Below are positions 43,670-54,885 of a stretch of 64,000 nucleotides of DNA, in pieces. The position numbers and the translations under genes are program-made. The DNA comes from Reichenbachiella faecimaris (GTDB lineage: Bacteria > Bacteroidota > Bacteroidia > Cytophagales > Cyclobacteriaceae), in contig NZ_FWYF01000001.1 of the NCBI RefSeq assembly GCF_900176375.1, positions 1-64,000 of the forward strand, written 5' to 3'. How positions within the stretch are numbered: position 1 is the first letter of the stretch; every line of letters begins with the position of its first letter. The notes under the pieces were generated by a model. The model was given only the letters and a program-made list of their open reading frames with translations, had not been told where the DNA came from and searched no databases.

Positions 43670-45489
43670 AGAAAATCCTTATTTGCCTGTCGTGTTTTCT
43701 TTCCTTTCAGCTCTTTGCCAGTGATGACATCAGAAAGGTGCGAGTGCCTTCTGAGATCACCTTGGGTGACATGAAACTCAAAATTTCTGATGCAGCCAGG
43801 AGAAATATTCAGAAGGATGTAGATGCTTTGACCAAGAGTCCAAAGTTCATGGAAATCAAAGCTGATCGTGCCCGTATTTATTTTCCAATTATTGAAAAAG
43901 TATTTAAAGAAGAAGGGGTTCCTGAAGATTTTAAGTTTTTGGCCTTGCAGGAAAGCGCACTGATTTCTGATGCCGTGTCATCAGCCAATGCCGTGGGTTT
44001 TTGGCAATTCAAAGATTTTACTGGACGCGAGGTGGGTTTAAGAATTGATAGAAGTGTGGACGAAAGATTGAATATTGTGGCTTCTACACATGGTGCAGCC
44101 AAGTATTTCAAAAGACATAATTTCTATTTCGACAACTGGGTGTATACCATCCTTGCTCACATGACAGGAAGGGGTGGAGCAGGAAAGTATGTGGACAAAG
44201 GTAATTTTGGAAAGAAAAGAATGACCTTAGATGGAAAAACCCATTGGTATGTAGTGCGCTTTTTGGCTCACAAGATTGCCTATGAAGGAATTACTGGAGG
44301 AGCCAATTCAGAAGGGTTGAAATTAGTTGAATATAATAAAGGAAAAGGGAAATCACTTGCTGCTATTGCGAAAGAAGCTAAAGTGGATGAGGAAGAATTA
44401 AAGAAATACAACAAATGGCTGAAGACCAATAAAGTGCCCGGGGAAAAGGAATACTCTGTCATGATTCCCGTAAGAGGAAAAGCTCCAAAAATGAAATCTG
44501 ATCAGTCTGATGACAAAAAGGCAAAAGAAGAGGAAGGAGATGAGGATGGATTGATTTCGGTGAAAATTTACCCATCCATTGATAAAGACCTCAATATCTC
44601 AGGTACCATTTATATCAAAATCAATGGACTACCATCCATTCTTGCAAAAAGTGGAGATGGCATCAATGCCTTAGCTAAGAAGGCCAATCTGACGCCAGAG
44701 CGGTTCGTAAAATACAATGACCTTAAAATGAATAGTATAATTAAAGAAGGAGAGATATACTATACGAGATCCAAGAGGAATAGGGGTAAAATATACTTTT
44801 ATACAGTACAGCCGAACGAAACGCTTTGGGATGTTTCACAAAAATTTGGGATTAAACTGGTGAAGCTGGCCAAGCTCAATCGCATGGCCACGATTGACGA
44901 AATCAAACCTGGTCGTGTACTATGGCTTCATAAAAAGCGCCCAGCTAATATGCCCATAGAGTATAGAGAATTACCAAAAATGCCAGTGGATGAGGTAATA
45001 CCAGTCAAGGAAGTGCCAAAACCAATTGAAGAAGAAATTGAAACACAGGAGGAAGAACAGGAGATTTTACCCAGTGAAGAGGAAAAACTTGAGACAGAGC
45101 AGATAGACTTACCAGAGGCTAACAATCAAGTGACTCAGGTTATTTCAGCATTAGACGAACCTATGGCTATTACAAATCACCTCGTGATGAAAGGGGAAAC
45201 CCTCTATGGGATAGCTACTCAAACAGGAGTATCCGTTGCGGATATCATTGAGTGGAACAACTTGTATGATACTTCAATCAAAGTAGGACAAAACCTAATC
45301 ATCCATGGTTTAGTAGACGAAAACATCCAAACCCCTGAAAAAGCTGAAGTCAATTTTCATGTGGTAGAGCCAGGAGATACCATGTATGGAATCTCAAAAA
45401 AATATGGTTTGGAAGTAGCCGAACTTTTGAAGTTAAACCAAAAGGAAAATTTTAATTTGGATGTTGGGGAAAGGTTGAGGGTAAGATAG
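43666..45489 (+). CDS. MltD-like lytic transglycosylase with LysM repeats
   Basis: 607 aa with a signal peptide (MKKILICLSCFLSFQLFAS). SLT domain with catalytic Glu96 (FLALQESALISDA) and the ANAVGFWQF motif. Three LysM domains follow, roughly 376-420 (FYTVQPNETLWDVS), 505-547 (HLVMKGETLYGIA) and 560-606 (HVVEPGDTMYGIS), separated by a Glu-rich linker. It cleaves peptidoglycan to 1,6-anhydro products in the periplasm. Start overlaps the methyltransferase stop. Confidence 0.93.
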   Translation: MKKILICLSCFLSFQLFASDDIRKVRVPSEITLGDMKLKISDAARRNIQKDVDALTKSPKFMEIKADRARIYFPIIEKVFKEEGVPEDFKFLALQESALISDAVSSANAVGFWQFKDFTGREVGLRIDRSVDERLNIVASTHGAAKYFKRHNFYFDNWVYTILAHMTGRGGAGKYVDKGNFGKKRMTLDGKTHWYVVRFLAHKIAYEGITGGANSEGLKLVEYNKGKGKSLAAIAKEAKVDEEELKKYNKWLKTNKVPGEKEYSVMIPVRGKAPKMKSDQSDDKKAKEEEGDEDGLISVKIYPSIDKDLNISGTIYIKINGLPSILAKSGDGINALAKKANLTPERFVKYNDLKMNSIIKEGEIYYTRSKRNRGKIYFYTVQPNETLWDVSQKFGIKLVKLAKLNRMATIDEIKPGRVLWLHKKRPANMPIEYRELPKMPVDEVIPVKEVPKPIEEEIETQEEEQEILPSEEEKLETEQIDLPEANNQVTQVISALDEPMAITNHLVMKGETLYGIATQTGVSVADIIEWNNLYDTSIKVGQNLIIHGLVDENIQTPEKAEVNFHVVEPGDTMYGISKKYGLEVAELLKLNQKENFNLDVGERLRVR

Positions 45490-45601
45490 TCCATATGGAA
45501 GCACAGTGGTTACAAAATCCACTGCAACCTATTGTTACGTATATTGGTTATATTTAGCCAGAGGTCGTGGGTGACCTTGAGTAAAGAATCACAACCAGCA
45601 A

Positions 45602-46804
45602 ATGATACCTCCTGAATTACCTAATGATGAAAGTCTTCGGCAGAAGGCTGTGGAAAAATACCAGCTGCTCGATACCATTCCAGAAGAAAGTTATGATAAC
45701 ATCACGGCACTGATGGCCTATATCTGCAACGTGCCTATATCTCTAATCACTTTACTGGATAATGATCGTAATTTTTTGAAATCCCACCATGGTGTTGATA
45801 TCAACGAATCACCAAGAGAAATCTCTTTTTGTGGACACGCCATCAATTCAGAAAATGATATTACTATTATAGAAGATGCCCGAGCAGATGAGCGATTTGC
45901 TGGCAACCCGTTAGTCAAAGATTTCAAGGCCGTTTTTTATGCTGGAGTGCCTCTGGTAGACCCCTCTGGTTTTAAACTAGGTACTATTTGTGTATATGAT
46001 GATAAGCCAAGAAAGCTAAATGAAGAACAGATTATGGCGCTTAAGGCCATGTCCAAACAAGTAATCAACCTATTCGATCAGCGATATAAAAATTTCCAAC
46101 TGATGCGTTTGCAAAAGCGCCTGATGGGAAGGAACGAAGAACTCAAAAAGTTTGCGGCTACAGTTTCTCATGACCTAAAATCTCCCCTGGCTAACATCAG
46201 TTCTTTGACAGATATGCTCGAAGGAGAAAGTCAGGGCAAATTGTCTGAAGAAGCCCAAAGTTATTTGATGCATTTGAGATCATCCTCAAATCAACTTCGA
46301 AGGTACATAGATGGTATGCTTGAGTTTTACAAGAGTGAAGAGCTTGTGCATCACAAGGTTGAAAAGGTACGGGTTCAAGACTTAATCAACGATCTAGAGA
46401 ATATGGCTGTGAATGAGCCCAATGCTAAGTTAGTGTTTGAATGCAATACAAAAAGCATTCAAATCAATAGAGCGGCCATCATGCAAATTTTATTGAATTT
46501 GGTGGTCAATGGATTGAAATATAATGGTAAATCTGAGCGCCTGGTGACCATTAAAATCAAGGCCAACCAATCTCTCAATGCTTTTGAAGTTATCGACAAT
46601 GGTGATGGGATGCCTGGTGAATTTTTAGACCAGGCTTTTGACCTGTTTTCAATTGCAGGATTGAAAGACAGAAGGGGAGAGCTAGGGACAGGCATTGGAC
46701 TAGCTACTGTAAAGAAATTAGTGGAAAGTTTGGGAGGGACAATAAAAGTGGAATCCAAATCAAATCAAGGTACCACTTTTATTTTTGATACTTGCAATAC
46801 CTGA
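45602..46804 (+). CDS. GAF-domain sensor histidine kinase
   Basis: 400 aa, no transmembrane helix. N-terminal GAF domain (about 25-160, AYICNVPISLITLLDNDRNFLKS ... FCGHAI ... FYAGVPLVD). Coiled linker, HisKA with phospho-His190 (ATVSHDLKSPLANIS), HATPase with NLVVNGLKYN, DNGDGMP and GTGIGLATVKKL. A cytoplasmic sensor; ligand unknown. No response regulator is adjacent. Converges on dnaX with a single base between the stops. Confidence 0.92.
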   Translation: MIPPELPNDESLRQKAVEKYQLLDTIPEESYDNITALMAYICNVPISLITLLDNDRNFLKSHHGVDINESPREISFCGHAINSENDITIIEDARADERFAGNPLVKDFKAVFYAGVPLVDPSGFKLGTICVYDDKPRKLNEEQIMALKAMSKQVINLFDQRYKNFQLMRLQKRLMGRNEELKKFAATVSHDLKSPLANISSLTDMLEGESQGKLSEEAQSYLMHLRSSSNQLRRYIDGMLEFYKSEELVHHKVEKVRVQDLINDLENMAVNEPNAKLVFECNTKSIQINRAAIMQILLNLVVNGLKYNGKSERLVTIKIKANQSLNAFEVIDNGDGMPGEFLDQAFDLFSIAGLKDRRGELGTGIGLATVKKLVESLGGTIKVESKSNQGTTFIFDTCNT

Positions 46805-46805
46805 T

Positions 46806-48475
46806 TTAATGATCTGTATCCAAGCCAAACTCTTTGGCCAACTTCAAAAGAGCTGGGTTTTTTTTGGCCATTGCTTTGAATTTTTCTTCGGCTGTATATG
46901 GGCGACGTTCCTCAGAACCTTCAGAAATTTGATAGTTAAATGCTATTGAAGTATTTTTCAATTCACCTCTCAAATAACCCAATAATTCAACCTCAACTGC
47001 TTCTACCATGGCGATCTCAACAGAATTTGTAATGGTCAGCTGAATTTGATGTTCAATGACCTTAATCGGTTTTGACAAGATAATTTTAATGGTGTTGGAA
47101 ACCTTCTTGTCAATAATATATTGATCTAGTTTTTGACGAACATCTGCTTCAGTTATAGGTGTTTGTAGTTCCTGTTGGGCTAGGTTTTGAGCTTCAGGTT
47201 TGGGTTCGTCTGAAGTTGTTTTTTTATTGAATATGGTCTTTAGACTTGGTGTTTTTTGAACTGGAGCAGTGATAGATTTTAGTGGAACTGGTTTTGGCTT
47301 AGCTGGTTCGGAAGAAGGATTTGTTGTTGCAACAGAAGTGGTAGGAGCGTTTGAAGCTGCTAAGCTGTCACTTTTTTTTTTAGTTCAGCTGGCGCACCAG
47401 CTGATAATTTTAAAGCTTGATCCAAATAGCCCAGCTTCATCAAGGCAAGCTCTACGTGAAGTCTTTGATTCTTGCTCGATTTGAAATTCAAATCCGCCAA
47501 ATTCAGAATATTCAATCCTGACATCAAAAAGGAAAGGGAAATGGCTTTGGCCTGTTCGAGATATTTCTCTTGAATATTTTTAGAAACGTTGAGCAATTTA
47601 ACCGTTTCAGGGTCTTTGCATACCATGAGGTTTCTGAAATGCTCAGATAGCCCTATCAGAAAGTTGTGACCGTCGAATCCATTTTTCAGAATCTCATCAT
47701 AGATCAAAAGTGCCTCAGACACATTGCCCTGATCCAACATCCCTGCAAGTTTGAAGAAGTAGTCGTAATCAAGAATGTGAAGATTTTTAATGGTATCCTG
47801 ATAGGTGACTTTACTGCCAGATGAGAAGGTGACAATCAAATCAAATATGGAGAGTGCATCTCTGAGCGCACCATCTGCTTTTTGAGCAATCAAATGCAAG
47901 GCTTCTTCTTCACAGTCAATCCCCTCCTTCTCAGCTATTTTTTTCAACTGATAGGTAATGTCTTCAACTTCAATTCTGTTAAAATCAAAAATCTGACATC
48001 GCGAAAGAATGGTAGGTATGACTTTATGCTTCTCTGTAGTAGCCAATATAAAAATGGCGTAAGCAGGAGGTTCCTCAAGTGTCTTCAGGAAGGCATTGAA
48101 GGCCTGATTTGAGAGCATGTGAACCTCATCAATGATATATACTTTATGCGTACCTTGTTGTGGTGGGTATCTCACCTGATCTATCAGGTTTCGAATATCT
48201 TCTACTGAGTTGTTGGAAGCAGCATCAAGTTCGTAGATGTTGAGTGTATTGGCTGACTCAGCATTACCTTGGTCATCGAACTTATTGACCATTCGTGCCA
48301 AAATCCTGGCACAAGTTGTTTTTCCTACACCACGCGGACCACAAAACAGCAAGGCTTGCGCCAAGTGATTATTGTCAATGGCATTCTTAAGTGTAGTTGT
48401 AATATGGCTTTGACCTACCACCTCAGCGAAGCCGAGTGGTCTGTACTTTCGTGCCGATACTACAAAATTTTCCAT
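46806..48475 (-). CDS. dnaX: DNA polymerase III tau subunit (full dnaX, via -1 shift at A10)
   Basis: Start ATG 48475 (MENFVVSARKYRP). The zero frame ends at 47360 (gamma form, 371 aa). At the A10 run (plus strand T 47372-47381) a -1 shift opens a stop-free frame down to 46806, giving a ~556-aa tau protein. The added tail is a Pro/Thr-rich linker, then a domain with DVRQKLDQYIIDKKVSNTI and ending AKEFGLDTDH. Tau binds the polymerase and helicase; gamma loads clamps. In other bacteria dnaX makes both by frameshift or transcript slippage. Sequencing error in the homopolymer is the alternative. Confidence 0.8.
47360..48475 (-). CDS. dnaX: DNA polymerase III gamma form (short dnaX product)
   Basis: 371 aa from ATG 48475; an upstream in-frame ATG (48556) adds a non-conserved stretch. 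P-loop GPRGVGKTT (45-53), ELDAASNNSVEDIR, VYIIDEVHML (Walker B) and the sensor FILATTEKHKVIPTILSRC are clear for a clamp-loader ATPase. The region after the P-loop (VNKFDDQGNAESANT) lacks the usual four-Cys zinc cluster seen in many DnaX proteins. It ends KKKVTA at TAG, 7 codons after the slippery run begins. Confidence 0.88.
   Translation of the reverse strand: MENFVVSARKYRPLGFAEVVGQSHITTTLKNAIDNNHLAQALLFCGPRGVGKTTCARILARMVNKFDDQGNAESANTLNIYELDAASNNSVEDIRNLIDQVRYPPQQGTHKVYIIDEVHMLSNQAFNAFLKTLEEPPAYAIFILATTEKHKVIPTILSRCQIFDFNRIEVEDITYQLKKIAEKEGIDCEEEALHLIAQKADGALRDALSIFDLIVTFSSGSKVTYQDTIKNLHILDYDYFFKLAGMLDQGNVSEALLIYDEILKNGFDGHNFLIGLSEHFRNLMVCKDPETVKLLNVSKNIQEKYLEQAKAISLSFLMSGLNILNLADLNFKSSKNQRLHVELALMKLGYLDQALKLSAGAPAELKKKVTA
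47372..47381 (-). promoter_or_regulatory. A10 slippery run for the gamma/tau switch
   Basis: Ten consecutive A on the coding strand, read CTA AAA AAA AAA GTG in the zero frame. AGCTG and CAGCT lie either side and could pair weakly. Suitable for ribosomal -1 shift or RNA-polymerase slippage. Confidence 0.65.
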
Positions 48476-48631
48476 GGGCGCAAGATAGTAATCAGTGAAT
48501 AATTTCCACCCAAAATGAGAGGCAATAATTGAAAAAAAACAGGGGAATTTTTTCACCCCTCTTTATGTCCACTTATTGCCTTTTTTGATACGGGCTTATT
48601 AGTTTTGAATTATACTTTAAAACAACTCGCT

Positions 48632-48952
48632 ATGAAACATTTAAAACTAATTCTAACTACTCTATTGCTAGTTTTCCTTACAGCTCAAGTCAGTTTGGCT
48701 CAAAAGAAGAACTATAAATCAAAGCCACAAAAGGAATCAACAAAGCCTAAAGCATTCCATGTCCATCAGCACGTGATGGTCACTATGAAGGACGGGTCTC
48801 AAGTAGAAGCTGTGGTTCACAGTCATTTTTCTAAGAAAAAATATTGGGTACGCCAATGGCACAGCGGAAGAGAAGGTGCAGTGAAAGAAAAATATATCCG
48901 AGCTTTGAGCGATGACGAGGTGGCAGAACTGAAAAAGGGTAAGAAGAAATAG
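48632..48952 (+). CDS. Small secreted basic protein of unknown function
   Basis: 106 aa from ATG 48632 (MKHLKLILTTLLLVFLTAQVSLAQ), a good signal peptide; earlier in-frame ATG 48605 is less likely. The mature part is Lys-rich with HVHQHVMVTMKDGSQVEAVVHSH and KYWVRQWHSGREGAVKEKYI, perhaps an SH3-like strand set. No family recognised. Terminator follows. Confidence 0.6.
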   Translation: MKHLKLILTTLLLVFLTAQVSLAQKKNYKSKPQKESTKPKAFHVHQHVMVTMKDGSQVEAVVHSHFSKKKYWVRQWHSGREGAVKEKYIRALSDDEVAELKKGKKK

Positions 48953-48957
48953 ATAGG

Positions 48958-48976
48958 AGTGGCTTAAGCCACTTTT
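48958..48976. terminator. Intrinsic terminator between convergent genes
   Basis: AGTGGCTTAAGCCACT palindrome followed by a T-run (48973-48978) that overlaps the thiH stop codon; serves the plus-strand gene. Confidence 0.75.
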
Positions 48977-50098
48977 TTATGTAGTACTTTCCAAAGCCAC
49001 ATCCCAATCTTTCCACACAGGTTCATAACCATTAGCTTGCAGCATTTCTTTGATTTCATGAGGAGACCTTTCATCTGAAATTTCAAATTGCTCAAGTGAT
49101 TGTGGCTCCACTTCGTAGCCGCCAGGATTGGTTTTGGAGCCTGCGCTCATGGTGGTGATTCCAAGTCTGATGGCATGATTTCTGAAAGTGTTGGTTTCTC
49201 TGGTAGACAAAGACAATTCAACCTCTTGATTGAAAAGTCGATAAGCACAAATCAGCTGGACTAGTTCGCGATCGTTCATAGCCACTTTTGGCTCCAAGCC
49301 ACCAGAGAACGGGCGTAACCTGGGGAAAGAGAGGGAATATTTTGTTTGCCAATAGGTACGCTCCAGATAGTCCAGATGCAAGGCTGTGAAAAAGCTATCC
49401 ACTCGCCAATCTTCCAATCCAATCAATGTCCCAAGTCCCATTTTGTGTATACCAGCTCGGCCTAATCTGTCAGGCGTATCTAGCCGATATTGAAAATTAG
49501 ATTTTTTGCCTTTTGGGTGATGTTTTTTGTAATCAGATTCGTGGTAAGTTTCTTGATAAACGAGCACAGCATGTAAGCCTGCAGGTATCAACCGTTCATA
49601 ATCCTCCTGATCTAGGGGTTGTACTTCCATACTCACATTGGCAAAGTGTGGACGAATCCTTTTAATCGCATGCTCCAAATAATCTGTTCCAACGGTTTGA
49701 TTGGCTTCGCCTGTCACTAGTAACACATGATCAAACCCCAGTTGCTTGATGGCCTGAATTTCTCGTGCTATTTCAATATCATTTAGCGTTTTGCGTTTGA
49801 TCTTGTTGTCCAGACTAAACCCGCAGTAGGTACAAATATTTTGACACTCATTGGACAAGTACATGGGCGCAAATAGCTGCATGGTATGGCCAAAACGTTG
49901 TAAGGTTGATTCATGGCTTTTTTGCGCCATCTGTTCCAGGTAAGGGGCTGCAGCTGGGGAGATCAGTGCTTTAAAATCCCCCAAGGTACGATCAGAATTG
50001 TTAAGGGCCGCTTCTACATCAATGGCTTTTTTGCCATAAATGGAAGCCTTCACTTCATCCCAATTGTATTGCTCAAAAAGGTCTTTAAAATTAGGCAT
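48977..50098 (-). CDS. thiH: 2-Iminoacetate synthase (radical SAM, tyrosine lyase)
   Basis: 373 aa. The radical-SAM cysteine motif Cx3Cx2C is present as [12 protein letters not shown]. Downstream motifs ([47 protein letters not shown]) match ThiH. It cleaves tyrosine to dehydroglycine for thiazole formation with ThiG. This is the last gene of the thi operon; it overlaps thiG by 8 bp. Confidence 0.96.
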   Translation of the reverse strand: MPNFKDLFEQYNWDEVKASIYGKKAIDVEAALNNSDRTLGDFKALISPAAAPYLEQMAQKSHESTLQRFGHTMQLFAPMYLSNECQNICTYCGFSLDNKIKRKTLNDIEIAREIQAIKQLGFDHVLLVTGEANQTVGTDYLEHAIKRIRPHFANVSMEVQPLDQEDYERLIPAGLHAVLVYQETYHESDYKKHHPKGKKSNFQYRLDTPDRLGRAGIHKMGLGTLIGLEDWRVDSFFTALHLDYLERTYWQTKYSLSFPRLRPFSGGLEPKVAMNDRELVQLICAYRLFNQEVELSLSTRETNTFRNHAIRLGITTMSAGSKTNPGGYEVEPQSLEQFEISDERSPHEIKEMLQANGYEPVWKDWDVALESTT

Positions 50099-50861
50099 CC
50101 AAAAAAGCTGTTAAGGGACTGCTGGCCACAGCATTGGAGACTGGTTTGGCGAGTTTGGCTTCATAGGCCATTCGTCCAGATTCTATGGCCATTTTGAAAG
50201 CAATGGCCATTTGCACAGGGTTTTGCGCTACAGCAATGGCCGTATTCACCAGGCAGGCATCCGCACCAATTTCCATGGCTTTGGCGGCATCTGATGGTGC
50301 GCCTATACCCGCATCCACTACTACTGGCACTTTAGCTTGCTCTATGATAATCTCCAGAAAATCAATGGTTTTCAGTCCCTTGTTGCTCCCAATAGGAGAG
50401 CCTAGTGGCATGACAGCTGAAGTGCCCGCGTCTTCTAATCTTTTACATAAAACCGGATCAGCATGGATATATGGCATCACTACAAATCCTTTTTTTGCCA
50501 ACTCTTCTGTGGCCTTCAAAGTCTCAATGGGGTCTGGCATTAAATATTTGGGGTCTGGATGAATTTCCAATTTTATCCAATTGGTTTCCAAAGCTTCTCG
50601 TGCCAGCTCTGCTGCAAAAACCGCTTCTTTCGCATTTCTAACGCCTGAAGTGTTTGGAAGTAGATTGATCCGTTGATGGGCTAAGTGCTTGACAATCTGA
50701 TCATTTTGATCTTTCACATCTACTCGCTTCAAGGCCACAGTGACCAATTCTGACTCAGAAGCCTCCAGGGCTTCTTGCATGTCTTTGTTGCTTTTGAATT
50801 TGCCAGTGCCTGTAAACAGACGAGACTTAAAAGTCTTCCCCGCTATCGTCAAATGTTCCAT
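50091..50861 (-). CDS. thiG: Thiazole synthase
   Basis: 256 aa TIM barrel. Motifs: [22 protein letters not shown] (Schiff-base Lys), [24 protein letters not shown], and [15 protein letters not shown] with [31 protein letters not shown]. It forms the thiazole phosphate from deoxyxylulose phosphate, dehydroglycine and ThiS thiocarboxylate. It overlaps thiE by 35 bp. Confidence 0.97.
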   Translation of the reverse strand: MEHLTIAGKTFKSRLFTGTGKFKSNKDMQEALEASESELVTVALKRVDVKDQNDQIVKHLAHQRINLLPNTSGVRNAKEAVFAAELAREALETNWIKLEIHPDPKYLMPDPIETLKATEELAKKGFVVMPYIHADPVLCKRLEDAGTSAVMPLGSPIGSNKGLKTIDFLEIIIEQAKVPVVVDAGIGAPSDAAKAMEIGADACLVNTAIAVAQNPVQMAIAFKMAIESGRMAYEAKLAKPVSNAVASSPLTAFLDA

Positions 50862-51486
50862 CTGGAAGGAGTAGTTTAATTTCTTCTATTGTTTCTTTTT
50901 TATTGAAAGAGTTATTGATCAATGTGGCCACAGCTATGCCATGACAGCCGGTCAGTTGTAGATCAAAAATATCTTCCATTTCTATACCACCTATGGCAAT
51001 AATAGGGATATCAACTTCCTGAATGATCATATTATTTAGGATATTGGTATAGCCCCTGATGCCAAGTTCAGGACTCAGATTTTCTTTGGTGGTGGTAAAT
51101 TTGAATGGGCCTAAGCCAATATAATCTACCACCTTGGATTCGTACAACAACTCCACTTGTTCCCAGGTATTGGCAGTGGCGCCAATGTAAGGTTTGTCGC
51201 CAAGAATGGCACGAGCTTCCACAGGATCCATGTCTTCTTGCCCGAGATGCACACCATTGGCGCGGACTGCCTTGGCGATTTGCACATGGTCATTCAGAAT
51301 TAATTTGGCTCCGTATTTTTTGCAAATGGTTTTGGCTTCAAAAGCCATTTCTTCAATTTCATCCAACTCACGATCTTTCACCCGAAGTTGTACCCAGTCT
51401 ATACCTGCCGCACAGGCTTCTTTGATGTTGTCCAGATGACTCTTTTCGTCCGTTTCTTGCGAAATGTAGTGTAATCGACTTATCAT
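50827..51486 (-). CDS. thiE: Thiamine-phosphate synthase
   Basis: 219 aa. [42 protein letters not shown] and [11 protein letters not shown] form the pyrophosphate and pyrimidine sites. Couples HMP-PP with thiazole phosphate. The functional ThiE of the two related genes in the operon. It overlaps thiD by 4 bp (ATGA-type). Confidence 0.94.
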   Translation of the reverse strand: MISRLHYISQETDEKSHLDNIKEACAAGIDWVQLRVKDRELDEIEEMAFEAKTICKKYGAKLILNDHVQIAKAVRANGVHLGQEDMDPVEARAILGDKPYIGATANTWEQVELLYESKVVDYIGLGPFKFTTTKENLSPELGIRGYTNILNNMIIQEVDIPIIAIGGIEMEDIFDLQLTGCHGIAVATLINNSFNKKETIEEIKLLLPDGTFDDSGEDF

Positions 51487-52229
51487 ATTTCTATTGTATA
51501 ATGTGCTCCCAATTTGTTGATACCACTTTTAAGATAGCTTTCAACGTACCTTTTGCCAAAGGTACAAGCAGTTTTTAATTTCATCCCTTTGGATAGCCCA
51601 GCAGCAATCGCAGAAGACAAGACACATCCTGTGCCGTGTTTGCTGTTCTTGATTCTGTGTCCAGCTATTTTAGTTTGATTGCCCTCTTGGTCGATAAGGT
51701 GGTCAGACGTATCGTCTCCATCAGTATGCCCACCTTTGAGTAAAATATTGGTTGCAAAAGGCCTCCCTTCCAAGGCATTTGCCAATGATTGATACTCAGG
51801 AAGATTAGGGGTAATGAGTAGTATTTGGCTCAATACCTTTGATAGCAACTTTGGGTTTAAATCTTTCAGAAAATCAAAGCCAGTAGAAGATTGTAAAATA
51901 GGATCCCAGATGATTTGAACTTTAGGGTTTTGAGAAAGTAGAAGGTCAATGACCTGACTTAATTTTTCCAAATCCTCTATAATTCCAATTTTGACTACTT
52001 CAAATTTGTATTTTCTAAATAGTGTATCTAACTGTATCTTAATGCCATCCATATCGTGCCAAATGACCTTTGAAACGTCATCTTCATTCTGAGCAGTGAG
52101 CGCTGTTTGCACGGCCATGGCCTGCACCTTGCATTGCTGTAGCGTCTGTACGTCAGCCAAAAGACCTGCGCCGCCACATGGGTCGAAACCTGCAACACTC
52201 AATACGATATTTTGCTCGTTGTCAGGCAT
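51483..52229 (-). CDS. thiD: Hydroxymethylpyrimidine (phosphate) kinase
   Basis: 248 aa ribokinase-fold. LSVAGFDPCGGAGLLADVQT, WDPILQSSTG, TPNLPEYQ, LLKGGHTDG and HGTGCVLSSAIAAGLSKG are family marks. Phosphorylates HMP and HMP-P. It is the usual length without a fused ThiE. It overlaps the TenI-like gene by 8 bp. Confidence 0.95.
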   Translation of the reverse strand: MPDNEQNIVLSVAGFDPCGGAGLLADVQTLQQCKVQAMAVQTALTAQNEDDVSKVIWHDMDGIKIQLDTLFRKYKFEVVKIGIIEDLEKLSQVIDLLLSQNPKVQIIWDPILQSSTGFDFLKDLNPKLLSKVLSQILLITPNLPEYQSLANALEGRPFATNILLKGGHTDGDDTSDHLIDQEGNQTKIAGHRIKNSKHGTGCVLSSAIAAGLSKGMKLKTACTFGKRYVESYLKSGINKLGAHYTIEI

Positions 52230-52794
52230 TTAATACAGATGCTACTTTTTCAATTCTTTTTGACACAATAGAGTCACTCCATAGATCACCCAAAAGAGCC
52301 ATACCTTCAAAGCCCATGTCGCGCACGACATGTGTCTTGTCTGCGGTCATGCCACCAAGGGCATAAACAGGAAACCGATTGAAGCGTCTTAACCATTTTT
52401 TTAATTCCATTTGGTCGAATTCTCCAGCATAACATACCTTGGAAATACTCTCGAAAATAGGACTGAGAAATCCGTAGGACAGGGGGGTGCTTTCATTTTC
52501 TATTTCATCAAAGGAATGAAAAGACTTGGAAGCCAAACTTTTGGCATTTACTTCTTGATTGCTTTTGAAGTGTTTGCCACCCAGTTCCATTTCATCCACC
52601 AGCTCATGATGGCTATGTAGACTTATTTTGGAATAATATCGGCTATCCAACTGCTCCACATAATCCTTCAGACTTTCAGCACTGGCAAAAGGCTTTCTTA
52701 CATGCAGCCGTTCTATATTGCTTTGTAGCAATAAGTTACAAGTTTCGATTTCGCCTTTTGCTTGCGCTTCTGGTGTGATGACTATGGTTTTCAA
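52222..52794 (-). CDS. ThiE/TenI-like protein (second copy)
   Basis: 190 aa, TIM-barrel phosphate-binding end visible (VYALGGMTADKTHVVRDMGFEGMALLGDLW). IERLHVRKPF and ISLHSHHELV correspond to WVQLR and LILNDH in ThiE, but the VHLGQ and GPFKFTTTK motifs are replaced by GGKHFKSNQEV and YGFLSPIFESISK. So it lacks ThiE hallmarks and is closer to TenI-type aminopyrimidine/thiazole isomerases. It lies 3 bp after thiC. Thiazole tautomerase activity is inferred, not shown. Confidence 0.75.
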   Translation of the reverse strand: MKTIVITPEAQAKGEIETCNLLLQSNIERLHVRKPFASAESLKDYVEQLDSRYYSKISLHSHHELVDEMELGGKHFKSNQEVNAKSLASKSFHSFDEIENESTPLSYGFLSPIFESISKVCYAGEFDQMELKKWLRRFNRFPVYALGGMTADKTHVVRDMGFEGMALLGDLWSDSIVSKRIEKVASVLNA

Positions 52795-52797
52795 TGC

Positions 52798-54675
<1,878 letters not shown>

Positions 54676-54678
54676 TTA

Positions 54679-54885
54679 TTAGCCACCCTGAGTGGCAGTG
54701 ATGATTAAAATATTGTCGTTGTCTTGTACTTGGTATTGTTCCCAAATTGTTCTGGGCAGGATCTCTTCATTGATCGCTACAGCTATACCACTTTCGTGAT
54801 AGAGCTGATTGGTTTTCATTAATTCTATGAGCTGATTGTTTTCTGTATGAATCTGAATTTCGCGATCATTGAGTTTTACTTTCAT
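54679..54885 (-). CDS. thiS: Sulfur carrier protein ThiS
   Basis: 68 aa from ATG 54885 (MKVKLNDREIQI); a longer in-frame reading intrudes into the TonB receptor. It ends in ITATQGG, the GlyGly tail that is adenylated then thiocarboxylated. ATGA overlap with the receptor's stop. No thiF adenylyltransferase is found in the operon. Confidence 0.93.
   Translation of the reverse strand: MKVKLNDREIQIHTENNQLIELMKTNQLYHESGIAVAINEEILPRTIWEQYQVQDNDNILIITATQGG

Noticed and set aside
45505-45525. CAGTGG/CCACTG hairpin after the transglycosylase gene
   Set aside because: Only six base pairs, nine-base loop and no T-run; not supported as terminator.
46806-47078. A separate 90-aa gene at the end of dnaX
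   Set aside because: It begins at a TTG inside a stop-free stretch that continues from the dnaX A-run in the -1 frame; it is the tau C-terminal part.
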